A stretch of DNA of 64,000 bases, taken from assembly GCF_963675165.1 (NCBI RefSeq), contig NC_087377.1, positions 13,574,198 to 13,638,197 on the forward strand. The letters run 5' to 3'. The position numbers and the translations under genes were made by a program. The notes beneath the pieces were generated by a model. The model had not been told where the DNA came from. It searched no databases and was given only the letters and a program-made list of their open reading frames with translations. This stretch comes from Halichondria panicea (lineage: Eukaryota; Porifera; Demospongiae; Suberitida; Halichondriidae). Of this stretch, positions 1 to 12,017 are shown in pieces. Each line of letters begins with the position of its first letter. Position 1 is the first letter of the stretch.

Positions 1-43
1 TATTTCCCTGTATAAGTTTAGTACCGTAATTTAGCTTCGTGTT

Positions 44-123
44 AGCCTCGTTCCCAGGCCGATCTATCGACTAGGAGTCGACCTAGCATTCAATTGGAGA
101 CGGATCGGCCTGGGAACGAGGCT
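44..123. repeat. Short inverted-repeat hairpin element
   Basis: The two arms, beginning AGCCTCGTTCCCAGGCCGAT and ending in its reverse complement, flank a short loop of about 35 bp that is itself partly palindromic. A related arm (AGCCTCGA..CAGGCCG) ends the element at 8811-9356, so this is probably a minimal member of the same MITE family. Confidence 0.6.
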
Positions 124-1053
124 AGCTCCGTGTATGCTCTCAAGTAACAAAATCTAGCCATAGATTGTCTAGCTAGCTAGCTATGGCAAGTTTAAGTTGT
201 TCAGATTAACGTATACATTGTCTTGCTTCCAAGAAGGCCCCACTCTCATTGCAGAACAGTCCCAACTCTTGTCAGAAGGAAGAAACGTCTTTGCCCGGTA
301 TTTATCGACACTTTATTTACATAATTATGTGATGTAGTTACCGGATTAGTAATTCCTATTCCTCCTAGATGGACAAGAAGAGCCAGTAAGATTTCTCACT
401 TCCCTTGAACACACTGCATGGTGGTTCAGTCAAGGCAAAAAGCAAGTCGTGTTGGACCGTGTCCTCCAGAGGGTTGCAGCAGGTCAGCAATGTCTGGAAT
501 CGTACGTGACAGGAAGGACCAACAACTGGAAAGACCATGCATGAACATCGGCACAGTAGGCTGCGTGGGGTTGTGATTGGGCAATATTAGCTAGTAGTTT
601 TATCTCCTCCGACTACTTTCTGACTTTGCTTGTCACATATTCAACAGTGTGGGATCTCGAGCCAATTGCAGCTTTAATTAATAGTAGAAATTTGCAATGA
701 TGAGGAATACATTAATCACAAGGCCAGAGGTCAGTCGAGGTAGTTGAGCCACTATAGCTACAGGTCGGTTAAACTTAATAAAATGTGTCTTCTGAAATTG
801 AGGCGATTTAAGTGCCATGTATATGATTATGAGTGAACAATGTTCAAATGTCGTATATTTAGAGGGTCACCTCTGATACAGGTTGGTTGGTAGAAAATTA
901 AAGTTGAAATGCAGTCAAGCATGACCACTAATTGCATTAGTGAAGTAGACATACACTGTATGACATGACTGGCTGCACTTCAACTTCTAACTGGTGTCAA
1001 CCAACCTGAAGTCCTCTGTAGGTAGCTAAGACTATATAGTTATAGTACAAGCT
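124..1053. other. Intergenic, no gene recognised
   Basis: No conserved exon of the receptor family and no convincing coding stretch is seen here. It is the presumed 5' flank of receptor gene A. Confidence 0.5.
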
Positions 1054-2925
1054 ATGCTTATACCAACTCAGGTCTTGCTAATTACTGTCTCAGATCGTAT
1101 TTTTCGGTATAAATTATGCTATAAATTACTTTACTGTTATTTCTCTACCAAAAAGAGGCATCTCTAATGTCCAACACGAGTGTAGCATGTCCTGGTGAGG
1201 CTGTTCTGTTCACATGCTCTTCGCCTGGTACTGCATTGAGATGGCAAGTAGATCTACTATCACCAGCAGGGACGTCACTGCAAAGTTTCTTCCTTCCCTC
1301 ACAAGTTGGTGTTCCAAGGACACTTGAATCTGGGGTGATCATATTTGAGGCTGTTCTTGTAAGCAATGATGGTGGAAATCTGACGTCCACTCTCATCAAC
1401 CTCAGTGAAGTGTCTGTACTGGGTGATAGCAATGTCACCTGTACTGTTATTAACAATGGTCCTACGTCACAGCAGCAAGCCATCATGGTTGCTGGTGAGT
1501 ATTGTAATTCATAGCTAAGCCTGTTGAGATGTTATTATTGCAGTTGTCCCAACACATCCACTCAATCCAAGCGTATCCTTCATTCAAAACCAACTCAGTT
1601 CCTCGATTATCACTCTGGACTGGGATCCTCCCTCCTCTACTGGTGGTGTGTCTGTCAGCTATGTCCTCATCATCTCCCCAACACCTCTCTCCGGGTCACC
1701 AGTCACCATGGACACCACCTCCATACAGATCACTGTCTCCTATAGCACTCCCTACGATGTGACTATCAGAGCTGTCAACTGTGTTGGAATGAGTCAAGAA
1801 AGTTCAATTGTGGATCTAAGTAAGCTAGCTATTTCATGGTGACTGCCGTCACATATATACGTACTCATTCCCTATCATACTTTTATCAATGCAGTTGTGT
1901 GCCCCACTCCATCTACTGCTGCTGGTGTTACCATCACCAACACACCTCCTGTCACTATTGATGGATCCATGCTCACCTTCACTTGCAGTGGAGACAATGA
2001 AGTGATAATCTCAACCTGTGGCAGTAGTGGGTGGTCTCCTGACCCTAGGACATTTGAATGCAGAACAGGTATCCTACGTAGCGGATCAACTGTATAATGT
2101 TGATTTCATTAGATCCTCAAGTCACCTGCGGCTCTCCTGCCACACCATCTAAAGGCAGTGTGGATGTCAGTGGTGAGACACCACCCTTTACACTAAGCTC
2201 ACAAGTCATCTATCGCTGTGATGAGGGACTGTTCCCCCCTGATGTGAGGACCAGCACATGCACTGATGTGGAGAGTAGGGGAGAGTGGGTGGAGAATCCT
2301 GGGAGCTTGGTGTGCAGGAAGAGGCCAGGTGAAACGTAGCTGTTTAGAGGTAATGTTTTTATTTCCTTCGAAAAAGCTCATTTTGTAATTTCTGGGACGT
2401 ATAATTGTAGTAGCTTACATATACATCGCCTTTGTTCCACATTTCCCTAAGTACGTATACAGTCATTTTGTTACCTTCCATATTATAGTCAACTGCTCTC
2501 TTCCTCCTGAGCCCTGTAACGGTGCTATAGTGGACTATGAGAGGTTAAATGAGACGGTGTTGGAGGGAACAGTGCTGACTTACCAGTGTGACAATGGAAT
2601 CTCACTGACTGGACCCAACACCATCACTTGCACTAATACTAGAGTCTGGAGCACTGAGCCTGAAACAATCAAGTGTGTGCCTAGGACTGAAGGTCAGTAA
2701 TTTTTTGCTATTCCAAAAATACATGCAGTCATATTATCCCCTCTCACAGTTTCTACTGTCGCTATCAGTGTGGTCATCACTTTCATTGTCACTCTAGTCA
2801 TTGGATTCCTCACTGGACTCCTAGTGATGCATCTTTTCTCTCGTAAGAAAGCAGTATACTCCCCGGCAACTGAAGGACAAGCTAACATAGGACCCACTGC
2901 ACTAGTTGGTCGATCCTGTTTATGA
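1054..2925 (+). CDS. Receptor A: Ig-FN3-CCP x3-TM, tail truncated by frameshift
   Basis: Predicted type I membrane receptor. Exons by splice sites: Ig 1156-1494, FN3 1544-1819, CCP1 1895-2068, CCP2 2113-2328, CCP3 2489-2692, TM and tail 2750-2925. Each ectodomain exon is a multiple of 3 and phase 1 at both ends. The Ig exon has the Cys pair (CPGEAVLFTC, NVTC) and a core Trp (RWQV); the FN3 exon ends with the family NCVG motif; each CCP exon shows the Cys/Trp pattern. The TM segment begins VAISVVITFIV. The signal-peptide exon is uncertain: 1054-1096 (starts MLIPTQVLLIT) fits phase and is hydrophobic but short. In the tail exon a 4-bp GATC insertion at about 2911-2916, relative to paralogues, shifts frame and brings in TGA at 2923-2925. 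This removes the YEEV/YGPL end that remains readable in another frame up to 2998. It may be a signalling-dead or decoy form, or an early pseudogene. Confidence 0.75.
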
Positions 2926-2999
2926 GGAGGTACCAGTATCACCCAAAGAGGAGATTGAACTCAACACAAACCAGGCGTATGGACCGTTAGGACTGTAAA

Positions 3000-3519
3000 A
3001 CTCATTCACTATAATATTCAATAGCATTATTCAACAAGTTAATTGTGATCATTCTGCCATTTCATTTGTTTTATAAGCCTATATAATTATAGATTCGCTA
3101 TAGTTCGTATATATAACCTGGAGATTGTCTCAATTGCATTCCCTATATAATACATCAGAGGAGGTTATTTTTTGCTGTAAAACTTGCCATTGTTATAAAC
3201 GTGGTTTTTTTGACTTCCTCAATCAGAAATAATAAAGTGGTGTGCTTCTTTTAAACCAAGTGATCAAACTCGACAGTTATTATAATTATGGGTCAGCTAG
3301 TGTGTGGTAGTATGTGCATTACACCCTAGCTTTCAACTATTGTTTTCCTTGCAACTTTCATTATTTAGCATCGGATATAAATGTATATGTAATATTATTC
3401 ATTGAAAACAATGTAGCACTGCATCTGTTCACACATATTTAAACTGATGTACACATGTATGCTAATTTGCTTTGTACAATAATAAGAGAATATTAATTAT
3501 ACAACTGTCCACAAATGTA
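3000..3519. other. Intergenic, 3' flank of receptor A
   Basis: AT-rich sequence with an AATAAA-like word near 3227 that could serve polyadenylation of gene A. No coding sequence is recognised. Related 3' flank recurs after genes B and E, which supports duplication of the whole unit. Confidence 0.45.
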
Positions 3520-3655
3520 CCTGGAACTGTCCTTGAGCTTGAGACAGCGTGCACTGTTCTGTCCAACTTGCCCAGATTCCTGCAGCAAATATAAATCACA
3601 GTACATAAAGAAAAACTCAGTGCTAATGCCTCTCACCATGTTTTGCTTCACTCAA
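3520..3655 (-). pseudogene. Pair of conserved minus-strand exon remnants
   Basis: On the minus strand a short exon ends at 3637 (GAAGCAAAACATG then GTGAGAGG donor), and a second begins at 3579 after TTTGCTGCAG (encodes ESGQVGQNSAR). Near-identical remnants lie at 40220-40385, and the second exon alone at about 7380-7414. Conservation at three sites at the same place relative to a receptor 3' end suggests the end of a convergent minus-strand gene, perhaps the HEAT-like gene of 7.4-9.5 kb. The product is not recognised. Confidence 0.4.
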
Positions 3656-4379
3656 GGTATTAGAGGGTTATATATATTATAATTATGTTATGTTATTATT
3701 TTTGTTTGCAATTGCTGTTGTTGGGTGTTGTGGAGGTGTTGTTGGCGGTCTGTTTGCATGGTGGTACTGATTGTTGTAGTGCTCATAGTTTTTTCACCAA
3801 GAACTTGAAAAGTGGAGCTTATAGAAGGATGTTTACGATTGTACAAAATCAATTGTTATTAATTTTGTTTAAGACAAGTGAGACAATGGAGATTTTGTAA
3901 AATGACTAACTTGCTCTAGAGGCCACATTGAGTTGCAGTCGAATCAGGCTTATAGAGAAATCAAATATATGCAGAGTATAGCTTGCTACTTGATCTTGAT
4001 TGTGAACCGTTTGTTTACTTATCAATATAATGGTCATGATTTCATTCATCTTTATTGTTAACAGAACAGTATCCTTTATGATCACAACAGCTGGCAAAAC
4101 AAACACTAACAGGTTACTCAGCCCACAGCTATTTACTGAAGTCAGCAATTTAGCAAATGTTTCGTTAACGATCTTTACTTTTGGAAAACTTTATAGGTCT
4201 CTGGATATAGGGTATAGTAAACACAAGGTAAATATTTGATCTCTTTTTTCGTACCCACACTGACACAATAAATTAACCACTGTCTCATGACTGGAGAAGT
4301 ATGATCTAATCTAGGAGGTAAAGATGTCACATTTTGCTTTTATATTTGCCCTGTTAAATAATGGTGAACTTGTTGATCA
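3656..4379. other. Intergenic; 5' flank shared with receptor E
   Basis: Around 4135-4180 the sequence (TTAGCAAATGTTTCGTTAA) matches the flank of gene E near 37560-37610, marking an older duplication. No gene is seen. Confidence 0.4.
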
Positions 4380-4665
4380 AGCATCTTCTGTTAGCAGTGA
4401 TGATTGGCTCTCAGATAGGAGGTATGAATGCAAAACAAGATATATTGTGTTTTATGTGTGATTGAAGCTGTTCTACTACAGAGGCGTCATTAGCGTCCAA
4501 CACGAGTGTGGCGTGTCCTGCATGGAGATCCAGTTCTGCTCACATGCTCTAAGCCTGCCCTGCATTGATATGGCAAGTGGATCAAGTGTCTGTACTGGAA
4601 GGAACCAATAATTTTATTACCTGTACTACTACCAATATATTTATATAGATCTAGATGTGTATAAA
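4380..4665 (+). pseudogene. Receptor remnant: leader plus partial Ig exon
   Basis: The sequence from TTGTTGATCAAGCATCTTCTG to about 4430 matches the leader region of gene E. An acceptor (CTACTACAG) at 4473-4481 is followed by the start of the Ig exon (CTTACAG-like, then SLASNTSVACP). The frame is lost after about 4520 by an indel around the GCATGGAGATCC stretch, and most of the Ig exon is deleted; only its last part (VSVLE-like, TCT) can be followed to about 4640. No downstream FN3 or CCP exon follows before gene B. It is a dead duplicate. Confidence 0.65.
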
Positions 4666-4818
4666 ATTATGGTTGACTTCTTCAATTATACTCAACATTC
4701 TGATGTGGTTTTTCTGACTTCCTCAATAGAGGTGTGTTAATTCAATCATAGGTGATCAATAAACTTAATTGTTGTTGTTGTACCAGCTAGTTATATATAT
4801 ATATATATAGCTCCTGTA

Positions 4819-6750
4819 ATGCAAGTACAGGCAGTTATTATCAGCATCCAGCTGTTTAGTCTTGCTGCAGGTAAGTTATATACATAGATCATCATCTATG
4901 TGTTCACTGGAACACACAATTTGTTTCAGCCACACTGATATCCACTCCCCCTGTGGTCTGTCCTGATGACACTGTCACCTTCACTTGCACTCTGCCTGGT
5001 AGTCTCATACGATGGACAGTGACTCCTCCACAAGGCCAAATGTTCCTCATCACTTTGAGTACCAGTAACACTGAGGACACACAAGGTAATCCAGCATTCC
5101 GTGGTGTTCTCACTGACTCCAGTGGAGGAATGCTCACTGCCACTCTCACCTCACTGTCTGAGACCTCCATTGTAGAAGGTACTATGGTGTTGTGTGAGGG
5201 AGCAAGCTCACAAGAGGGTCCTCTTACTATCACTGTGGCTGGTGAGTGGATGATGGAATGTATGTAGAGTTATATCTATAGTCAATACACCCACAGATCC
5301 ACCCAGCCCTCCACTGAACCCAAGAGTGTCCTCCACTCAAAACCAACCCAGCTCCTCCATTATCACTCTGGAGTGGGACCCTCCCTCTTCTACTGGTGGT
5401 GTGTCTGTCATGTATGTCCTCACCATCTCCCCAACACCTCTCTCTGAGTCACCAGTCACCGTGGAGACAACCTCTGCACAGATCACTGTCCTATACAGCA
5501 TTCCTTACAATGTAACCACCAGAGCTGTCAACTGTGCTGGAATGAGTCAAGAAGGTCTAATTGTGGATCTTAGTAAGCCATTCCATGGTCGTAATTATGT
5601 ATATATTGTACTCTTTCTCAGTTTTGTGCCCCACACCGTCTACTGCTGCTGGTGTGACCATGACCAACACACCTCCGGTCACTATTGGTGGATCCATGCT
5701 CACCTTCACTTGCAGTGGAGACAGTGAAGTGATAACCTCAACCTGTGGCAATAACGGGTGGTCTCCTGACCCTGGGACCTTCGACTGTGGCACCCCAGTT
5801 ACAGGTATCATACATGGGCAATTAACTCTCTAAAAGGAATGTTGATCTCATGCATTAGATCCCCTAGTCACCTGTGGATCTCCAGCTGCACCATCCAGAG
5901 GCAGTGTGGACATCCCTTCTCACTGGGTTCAGAGGTCACCTTCCACTGTGATGAGGGACTGTTCCCCCCTAATGTGAGGACCAGTACATGCACTGATGTG
6001 GGGGGTAGAGGAGAGTGGGTGGAGAATCCTGAGAGCTTGGTGTGCAGGGAGAAGCCAGGTGAAATGTAGTTGTTTAGAAGCTTGATTTTTCCGTCAAAAA
6101 ATAGTTTATGTGACTGCATGTGTACAGTTGTACCGCCTTTGTTCCACATTTCTTAGTATTCTGCAATGGCAGGTCATTGGGTGCTCATGTTGAGCTGATG
6201 AGATACAAAGATGTATACTCACAGTTATTTTCTGACCGTCCCTATATATAGTCAACTGCACTGTACCTGCTGAGCCGTGCAACGGTGCTATAGTGGACTA
6301 TGAGAGTTTGAATGAGACAGTGTCGGAGGGAACAGTGCTGACTTACCGGTGTGACAATGGATTCTCACTGACTGGACCCAACACCATCGCTTGCACTAAT
6401 GCTAGAATCTGAGGCAATCATGTGCGTAGGTCAGTAATTGTTTGCTATCCCAAAATTAATACAGTCATAATTATCTCACTGTTTTTACTGTCGCTCCCTT
6501 GTTCTCCACTTCTGCAACTGTCGCTATCAGTGTGGTCATCACTTTCATTGTCACTCTAGTCATTGGATTCCTCACTGGACTGCTAGTGATGTATCTTTTC
6601 TTTTGTAAGAAAGCAGTGTACTTCCCAGCAACTGAAGGACAAACTAACGCAGCGTCCACTGCACCAGCTGGTCCTGTTTATGAGGAGGTATCACCCAAAG
6701 AGGAGATTGAACTCAACACAAACCAGGCGTATGGACCATTAGGACTGTGA
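4819..6750 (+). pseudogene. Receptor B: Ig-FN3-CCP x3-TM-tail, broken in CCP2, CCP3 and TM splice
   Basis: Exons: signal peptide 4819-4870 (MQVQAVIISIQLFSLAA), Ig 4930-5241, FN3 5297-5572, CCP1 5622-5804, CCP2 5859-6058, CCP3 6252-about 6456, TM/tail from about 6490 to the stop at 6750. All exons through CCP1 are intact and phase 1. CCP2 is 200 bp against 216 in gene A: a 16-bp deletion near 5907 shifts frame to an early TGA. CCP3 has lost about 14 bp near 6411, making an in-frame TGA, and the TM-exon acceptor reads CACTG where paralogues have CACAG. The last exon still encodes an open TM and complete tail with YEEV and YGPL. At most a soluble Ig-FN3-CCP1 product could be made; exon skipping cannot rescue the TM acceptor. 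Most likely a recent pseudogene. Confidence 0.8.
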
Positions 6751-6840
6751 AACTCGTTCACAAGTTACATTGCAATAATTATCATTCTGTTGGTATTTTG
6801 TTTGTTATAGACTCAGTGTTTTTGATAGCGTATAATTATA

Positions 6841-6900
6841 ACCAGGAGCCCATATTAAATAAGAATTCTAGATCGATCTCTTATTTATATGGGCTCCTGG
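6841..6900. repeat. 60-bp near-perfect hairpin (MITE end pair)
   Basis: The arms begin ACCAGGAGCCCATA and end with the reverse complement, with a short AGAATTCTAGATCGAT centre. The same arm ends the element at 26633-26945, so this is probably a minimal deletion copy of that family. Confidence 0.65.
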
Positions 6901-7394
6901 TATAACTTATAGACAATTATAATTATATATGTAAAACCTATGTATTAGTTAATGTACATTTATAATAATATTATAGAGGGGTTTATGACAGTAAACCTCT
7001 CAACCACGAGGGCGTAGCCCAAGTTATAGATCTATGTGGTTTTCTCTCAATCAGAAAATTGAGTACACGTACGTATGTTTTTTCTTCATGAATCAAGTGA
7101 TCGATCAAGCTCAGCATGCGGTTATTAATTATGCCTCGATGTGCAGTAATAATATTATGTGCATTATACCCTAGCTTTCAGTATAATTATAAATTGTTAT
7201 TTGCAACTTTCATAAAATAATAATGGCATTGTTTATATTCAGCATCGGATATGTATAATTGAGAACAATGCAAACAATAGCTGCATCTGTTCACATATTT
7301 AAATTGATGAACAAAGAGTAAACGTACACATAATTATATTGCTTCAAATGTAAGAAAAACAACAAGCTATATAATTGTACATTGTATACTGTTC
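6901..7394. other. Intergenic between convergent units
   Basis: AT-rich 3' flank of receptor B, resembling the flanks after A and E. No coding sequence seen. Confidence 0.4.
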
Positions 7395-9468
7395 TTTCAG
7401 ACTTGTCAAGATTCCTGCAGCAAATATAGAACATCAGCACATAAAGATCTGGCCTGAAGTTTGGATATTAATTAAGCAATAATAATGCCATTATGGGGTG
7501 GGATTGTGGGGGTAGAAAGGAGGAGAGAGTGGCTGAAGGGATCGAATGTACATAAGTAAAGCCGTCCTAAGCCTATAATTAAGCTTAATGAGCAGGACTT
7601 TGAGTTACATGATTGTAATGTAGTAAATGATAGACATTACGCAAAGACTCACATTGGATTATGTTGTTTTATTCTCCCTCTGAGGATCATTCTCTCCAGC
7701 AGCTGACAGAGTGAAGTGAGACAGTCCACTCCAGCAAACTGCACCAGGCATTGTCACTGCTCTGTGAGGGGGGGGGTGCATGTAAATAACTGTATGTAGA
7801 TCTACACCATCAATATTGAAATAGCTAGGAAACAAGGACACAAAGTGTTTCTATATGCCATTGAAAGTAATGGCTCCTACACATGCAGTCCTAACAACTC
7901 ACCAGTTCATAGAAGATGCAGCTCTTAAACACTCCCTCACCCAGCGACTTGGGCAGGCAACTGTGGACAGAGAAAGGGAGAGAAAAACATTAAACACACT
8001 CGAAAAGAAGTGAGAGAGAGAGAATTTCAAGCTGGAGAAGGGAACTGAAGGGGGGGAGGTACTTTTGTAAATGATCAGTACACCTGATCATCAACATACC
8101 TTTATCCCATACCCCATTACACCCTCAATCACACAGCATATCCACACACATCACACACCCTCACTCTTCTCCCACGGCTTGTGATAGTGTGAGTCATACA
8201 TCCTCCCCTCCTCATTTTGGGGACCAGTGAACCACACGAGTACATTTACTGTGAGCTGGGTTGTCATGGATACAATGAATCTCCCTAAATACAGCCATTC
8301 CAGGGGATCAATACCAGAGGAGCTGAGGCAGGGAGAGGATGAACAATAAAATAATTCATCTTTGCATCTAAAAACACAATCATCTACTATTAAGTTAAAC
8401 ACAATCTTTCAGACAGCTGTTCAGGAAGCTTCAATGTACAACAATATTGATTGCCTAGCAGCAGCTTACAAGGTAACTTTGAGTGAAGTACAAGATGAAG
8501 ATAAGACGAGGAATGTAGTGGTCATCCACAACTTGGTGATCTGTTACAGAATACAGAAGGTGATACACTTCATACTAGCTAAACTATAGCTATAACAGGA
8601 TTGCAAAATACAACCGCAGCCAGTTAGGTCCCGTTAAAATTGCTCAGTATTATGTAAACTCTCAGTTATTTGCATCCAACGTACAACACATTCACAGGCC
8701 CACATTAATTTTATCTACTACAACATAATTATATAAAAGCATGTATATACAGTATCACAAACACCATTGTAAGCTAGCATACCTTTATCCTATACCCACT
8801 TAGCCTCGAATCCAGGCCGATTAAAATACGGCCTGGTACCTATTGCATGTGTAATTATCATAGGCGTGGTCCATACACGCCCACGTACTATCTACATGTA
8901 CTATGTACAGTTTGTATATGAAGCTTTATAGCCTTGCTAGCTAGCTGTGGCACTCTATGGTGTTGTCGAGAAGGCTTGCACACTAGTTTGAAACCAGAAG
9001 AGGCTCTCATCTACCTCTATGATGGCTGGATGGTCGTGATGTTTTGAACTTGGTTTCTGTTACATATGAGAGCTTCTTCTGGCTTCAGACTAGTGAGCAA
9101 GCCTTCTTGACAACACCATAGGGGCCACAGCTAGCCAGCAAGTCTTCTCGACAATGCAATAGAGAGCATAAGCCACAGCTTCACAGGAGACAAGTAAATA
9201 AGAAACTAGTAAACAAACTAGTTTACGGTTTAATTTTACAAAGGTTTACTAAAGTATAACGAGTCACCCAGATTCTGGGTGACTCAGTTCGCGCATGTGC
9301 ACTATCACCCATGCAATAGAGACCAGGCCGTATTTTAATCGGCCTGGTCTCGAGGCTAATACCCACTACACTATAAAGCTATATGTAAAGCTCCACATAT
9401 CGTCATGGAAACACTACAACAGTACACTCACCAGTCCTCCCACGTATGGTTTCAGACAATCCTTGTTA

Positions 9469-9470
<2 letters not shown>
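7395..9470 (-). pseudogene. HEAT-like minus-strand gene, copy 1 (partial, frameshifted)
   Basis: Minus-strand exons, in order: 9470-9432 (VNKDCLKPYVGGL), 7960-7903 (CLPKSLGEGVFKSC), about 7770-7660 (VLVQ-type exon ending HNPM), and 7414-about 7380. All are bounded by AG and GT. Comparison with copy 3 at 20.7 kb shows a 1-bp deletion in the third exon (GACAATGCCTGG against GACAATGTCCTGG), which breaks the frame. The leucine/alanine-rich amphipathic exons look like alpha-helical HEAT/ARM-type repeats; I do not recognise the family. The intron between the first two exons holds the transposon at 8811-9356. It lies convergent to receptor B. Confidence 0.45.
8811..9356. mobile_element. hAT-like MITE with long inverted repeats
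   Basis: Left end TAGCCTCGAATCCAGGCCGA and right end its near reverse complement, each arm about 50 bp. Both flanks read ATACCCACT or TACCCACT, an 8-9 bp target duplication as expected for hAT-type transposition. A second inverted repeat is nested inside (CTAGTTTGAAACCAGAAGAG near 8985 against its complement near 9075). No transposase ORF. Confidence 0.75.

Positions 9471-9507
<37 letters not shown>
9471..9507. repeat. (GT)n microsatellite
   Basis: GT dinucleotide run directly upstream (on the minus strand) of a HEAT-like exon. Equivalent runs sit at the same intron position at 13767-13800 and 21761-21800, so it predates the unit duplication. Confidence 0.9.
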
Positions 9508-9508
<1 letters not shown>

Positions 9509-10123
9509 GGGAGGGGGTTGAATTGTTGAGCTGTAATGTGTAACCATGAGCATGCATGCATACAATCTTTTTAACAAAGCCTAAAAAAGGCAAACTACCA
9601 CGCAGATGTGTTGTATCAACAAAAATCAAATCATAATTACCCCATGCGTGCGTAGCGCGCAGTAGGGGCAGAGTGATGTGTGTGTGTCGGTTTGTGTGTG
9701 TGTGGACACAAAAATGAGCTGTTTAAGCAAACTAAACGCTTTCATGGACTGCTTTAACTGCTAATGAGACAGTGGAAAATAATGGGTTGAAATTTGTAGG
9801 CAATTTTCAAGGGCGACAAAAAAAACTGTTTTCTAATCCATTTAATCGGTGATTTATAGATTCACGATCATTCCCAGAATGATATAGTCATTAATACGGT
9901 AAAAAGTTATTGTAGCCGTTGTGCGCGTGCAATGAAGCTCAACGCACGAAGTGAATGCTCTATGAGCATCTTGTTATGATTATAATTATAATATTATTGT
10001 CTACGAAAACTGGAAGTATAATTAAAAGAAGCTATGAATAAATTATCATAAAGGAAGTAAACAAAGAGGTTGTGTAGTCAGCAATCACATTGAAACCTTC
10101 TCACTGTCAAGAAATAATTCAAG
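9508..10123. other. Intergenic, 5' flank of receptor C1
   Basis: No gene seen. The last 60 bp (GAAGTAAACAAAGAGG to CAAGAAATAATTCAAG) recur at about 16765-16835 in front of receptor C2 and may hold its promoter or 5' leader. Confidence 0.5.
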
Positions 10124-11511
10124 ATGATACTAATAAGAGTACTTCTCCTGATTTGCTTTCTGGCTGCCTTCAGCACTGGTACGTAAGACTGACTATTCAA
10201 TTATAGATGTCCTTACATTGCTGCATGTTTCATAAAGCCCAATATTCAGTGAGTGTGGAGAGACCATGTCCAATGGAAACAGTCACTTTCACCTGCACTG
10301 CTGTTGGAGATTCGTTGAGATGGGAACTGCCAGATGTTTCTGCTCCGATCACTATCCTCTCTACTGCTGGTCTCAATGTACCACTAATGCAGTCAGGTTA
10401 CACTGTGACACTGATTGCATTCAACGACACTACATTAACATCTACTCTGTCAAAAACAGCAGTGAATAGGATCACTGTGTCCTGTGTGGAGCTTAGTATG
10501 CCTGATCTGACCACTATAGGATCTTCAACAATCAGTTTGGTTGGTGAGTTGCAGTTAGTGTCTTGTCTATTGTCTGTATATGCACTAAGTTACATAATTA
10601 GATCCACCAGGACCACCGTCTACCATCAGACACTCCACTCTGAGCAGCTCAGCTAATGAAGTTAGTGTATCTGTGCAGTGGAACCATCCTACTGAGACTG
10701 GTGGTAGAGATGACCTCACATACACAGTGACAGTCTCACCTCCGGCCCAGCTCTCTGCTACTGTCCTCACATCCACCTCTATCACTGTGACTGCTCAATA
10801 CAATATGGACTACACTGTCAGTGTTGTGGCTATCAACTGTGCTGGGAACAGTACAACAGCTGGGTACAACTTTAGGATTGGTGAGTTTTATTATTTTTTA
10901 CACAAAGTGTCAACTTCCTCTCAGGTGGCTGTCCTGTGCTGACCAACCCCATAAATGTAGCCTTTGGACCAGTCTCCAGCAGAATACCAGGATCCACAGT
11001 AACCATCCAGTGTGATGCTGGATATGTGTCTGCTATTGCTATGGTGACATGCGAGGGCAGTACATTGATATGGAGTCCAGACCCTGAGGCTATTGAGTGT
11101 ACATCACTAACCACAACTCGTGAGTTGAGTTAGTTGTATTGATGATTATATATAGTGTTTATCCTCTCTGTGTTAATTATTCATTACACAGCCCCTCCAA
11201 TAAACTGCACTGCTCCACTATCCCCACCACTTGAACCATCTACAGCTGCTCCTTGTAATTGTGCCAGCCTATCTGCAGCTGTCTCCACCAGTGTGGTTGT
11301 CACGGCAATTCTATTCACGATAATAGGATTATTTGTGGGACTCTTGATAATGTGTTTGCTCATGCATAAGAAGAATTCGTGCTCTTCGTCAGCTAAAGAG
11401 CAAGCTAACGTAGGACCCACTGTACCAGCTGGTCCTGTTTATGAGGAGGTGTCACCCAAAGAGGAGATTGAATTGAACACTAACCAGGCGTACGGACCAC
11501 TAGGATTGTAA
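10124..11511 (+). CDS. Receptor C1: Ig-FN3-CCP-TM with ITAM-like tail
   Basis: Five intact exons join in phase to 384 codons: 10124-10178 (signal peptide MILIRVLLLICFLAAFS), 10238-10543 (Ig, residues 19-120), 10602-10880 (FN3, 121-213, with NCAGNS), 10925-11119 (single CCP, 214-278, four Cys), 11192-11511 (Pro-rich stalk, TM about 313-335, tail). All ectodomain junctions are phase 1. The Ig exon keeps CPMETVTFTC, RWEL and VSC. The tail ends with Y362 (YEEV) and Y379 (YGPL), 13 residues apart between motifs, close to an ITAM. The Ig acceptor reads ATAAAG, a weak pyrimidine tract but shared with C2. It is a predicted plasma-membrane type I receptor; ligand unknown. It differs from A/B/D by having one CCP rather than three and a Cys-bearing stalk (CNC). 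Confidence 0.88.
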
Positions 11512-12017
11512 AACTTTCATCAACAGTTAATTAATGTACATGTAAACAATTAATATAGCACTACATCCGTTCATTATCAACAACTTAAACAATGTAAACA
11601 ATAACGTTGTTCATTAAAAAGCTACTATAGTCTACATGTTTTGTATCAAAAGTAGTAAATTCAAAGAAGTTATAATAATAATTATTATTATGCAGCCAAT
11701 AATTATGTAAATAATAGAAGCATGTGGCATAAAGTTAGGCAGCTGTATAAAGATTATAACTAAATAAAAGACACTGTTTAGTGTCTACGATGGGGTTTTA
11801 GAAGCCTCGGAATCCCAAAGGCACTGCCTGAGTGCAGTACCGGTGGTACAACAAGTGCCTGGGGTGTTTCCCATAGACACCAACAAAAGTGTGTCAAACT
11901 CACTTAGATACTAGTATGCGTGCGCAATCTCCCTTACACGGCTTCTACAGAAACCGTGATAAAAGCAAGCATAAAGTAAAAGCTGTTTTGGAGGTGTCTA
12001 TATGCATGGGATATAGA
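11512..12017. other. Intergenic, 3' flank of C1
   Basis: AT-rich; flank is similar to that after C2 (CATGTAAACAATTAATATAGC), confirming unit duplication. No gene seen. Confidence 0.4.

Noticed and set aside
1145-1486. Minus-strand open frames opposite Ig exons (here and at 4904, 34993, 37902, 61263)
   Set aside because: They mirror the repeated Ig exon in the antisense direction; the sense frame has the Cys/Trp pattern and splice sites.
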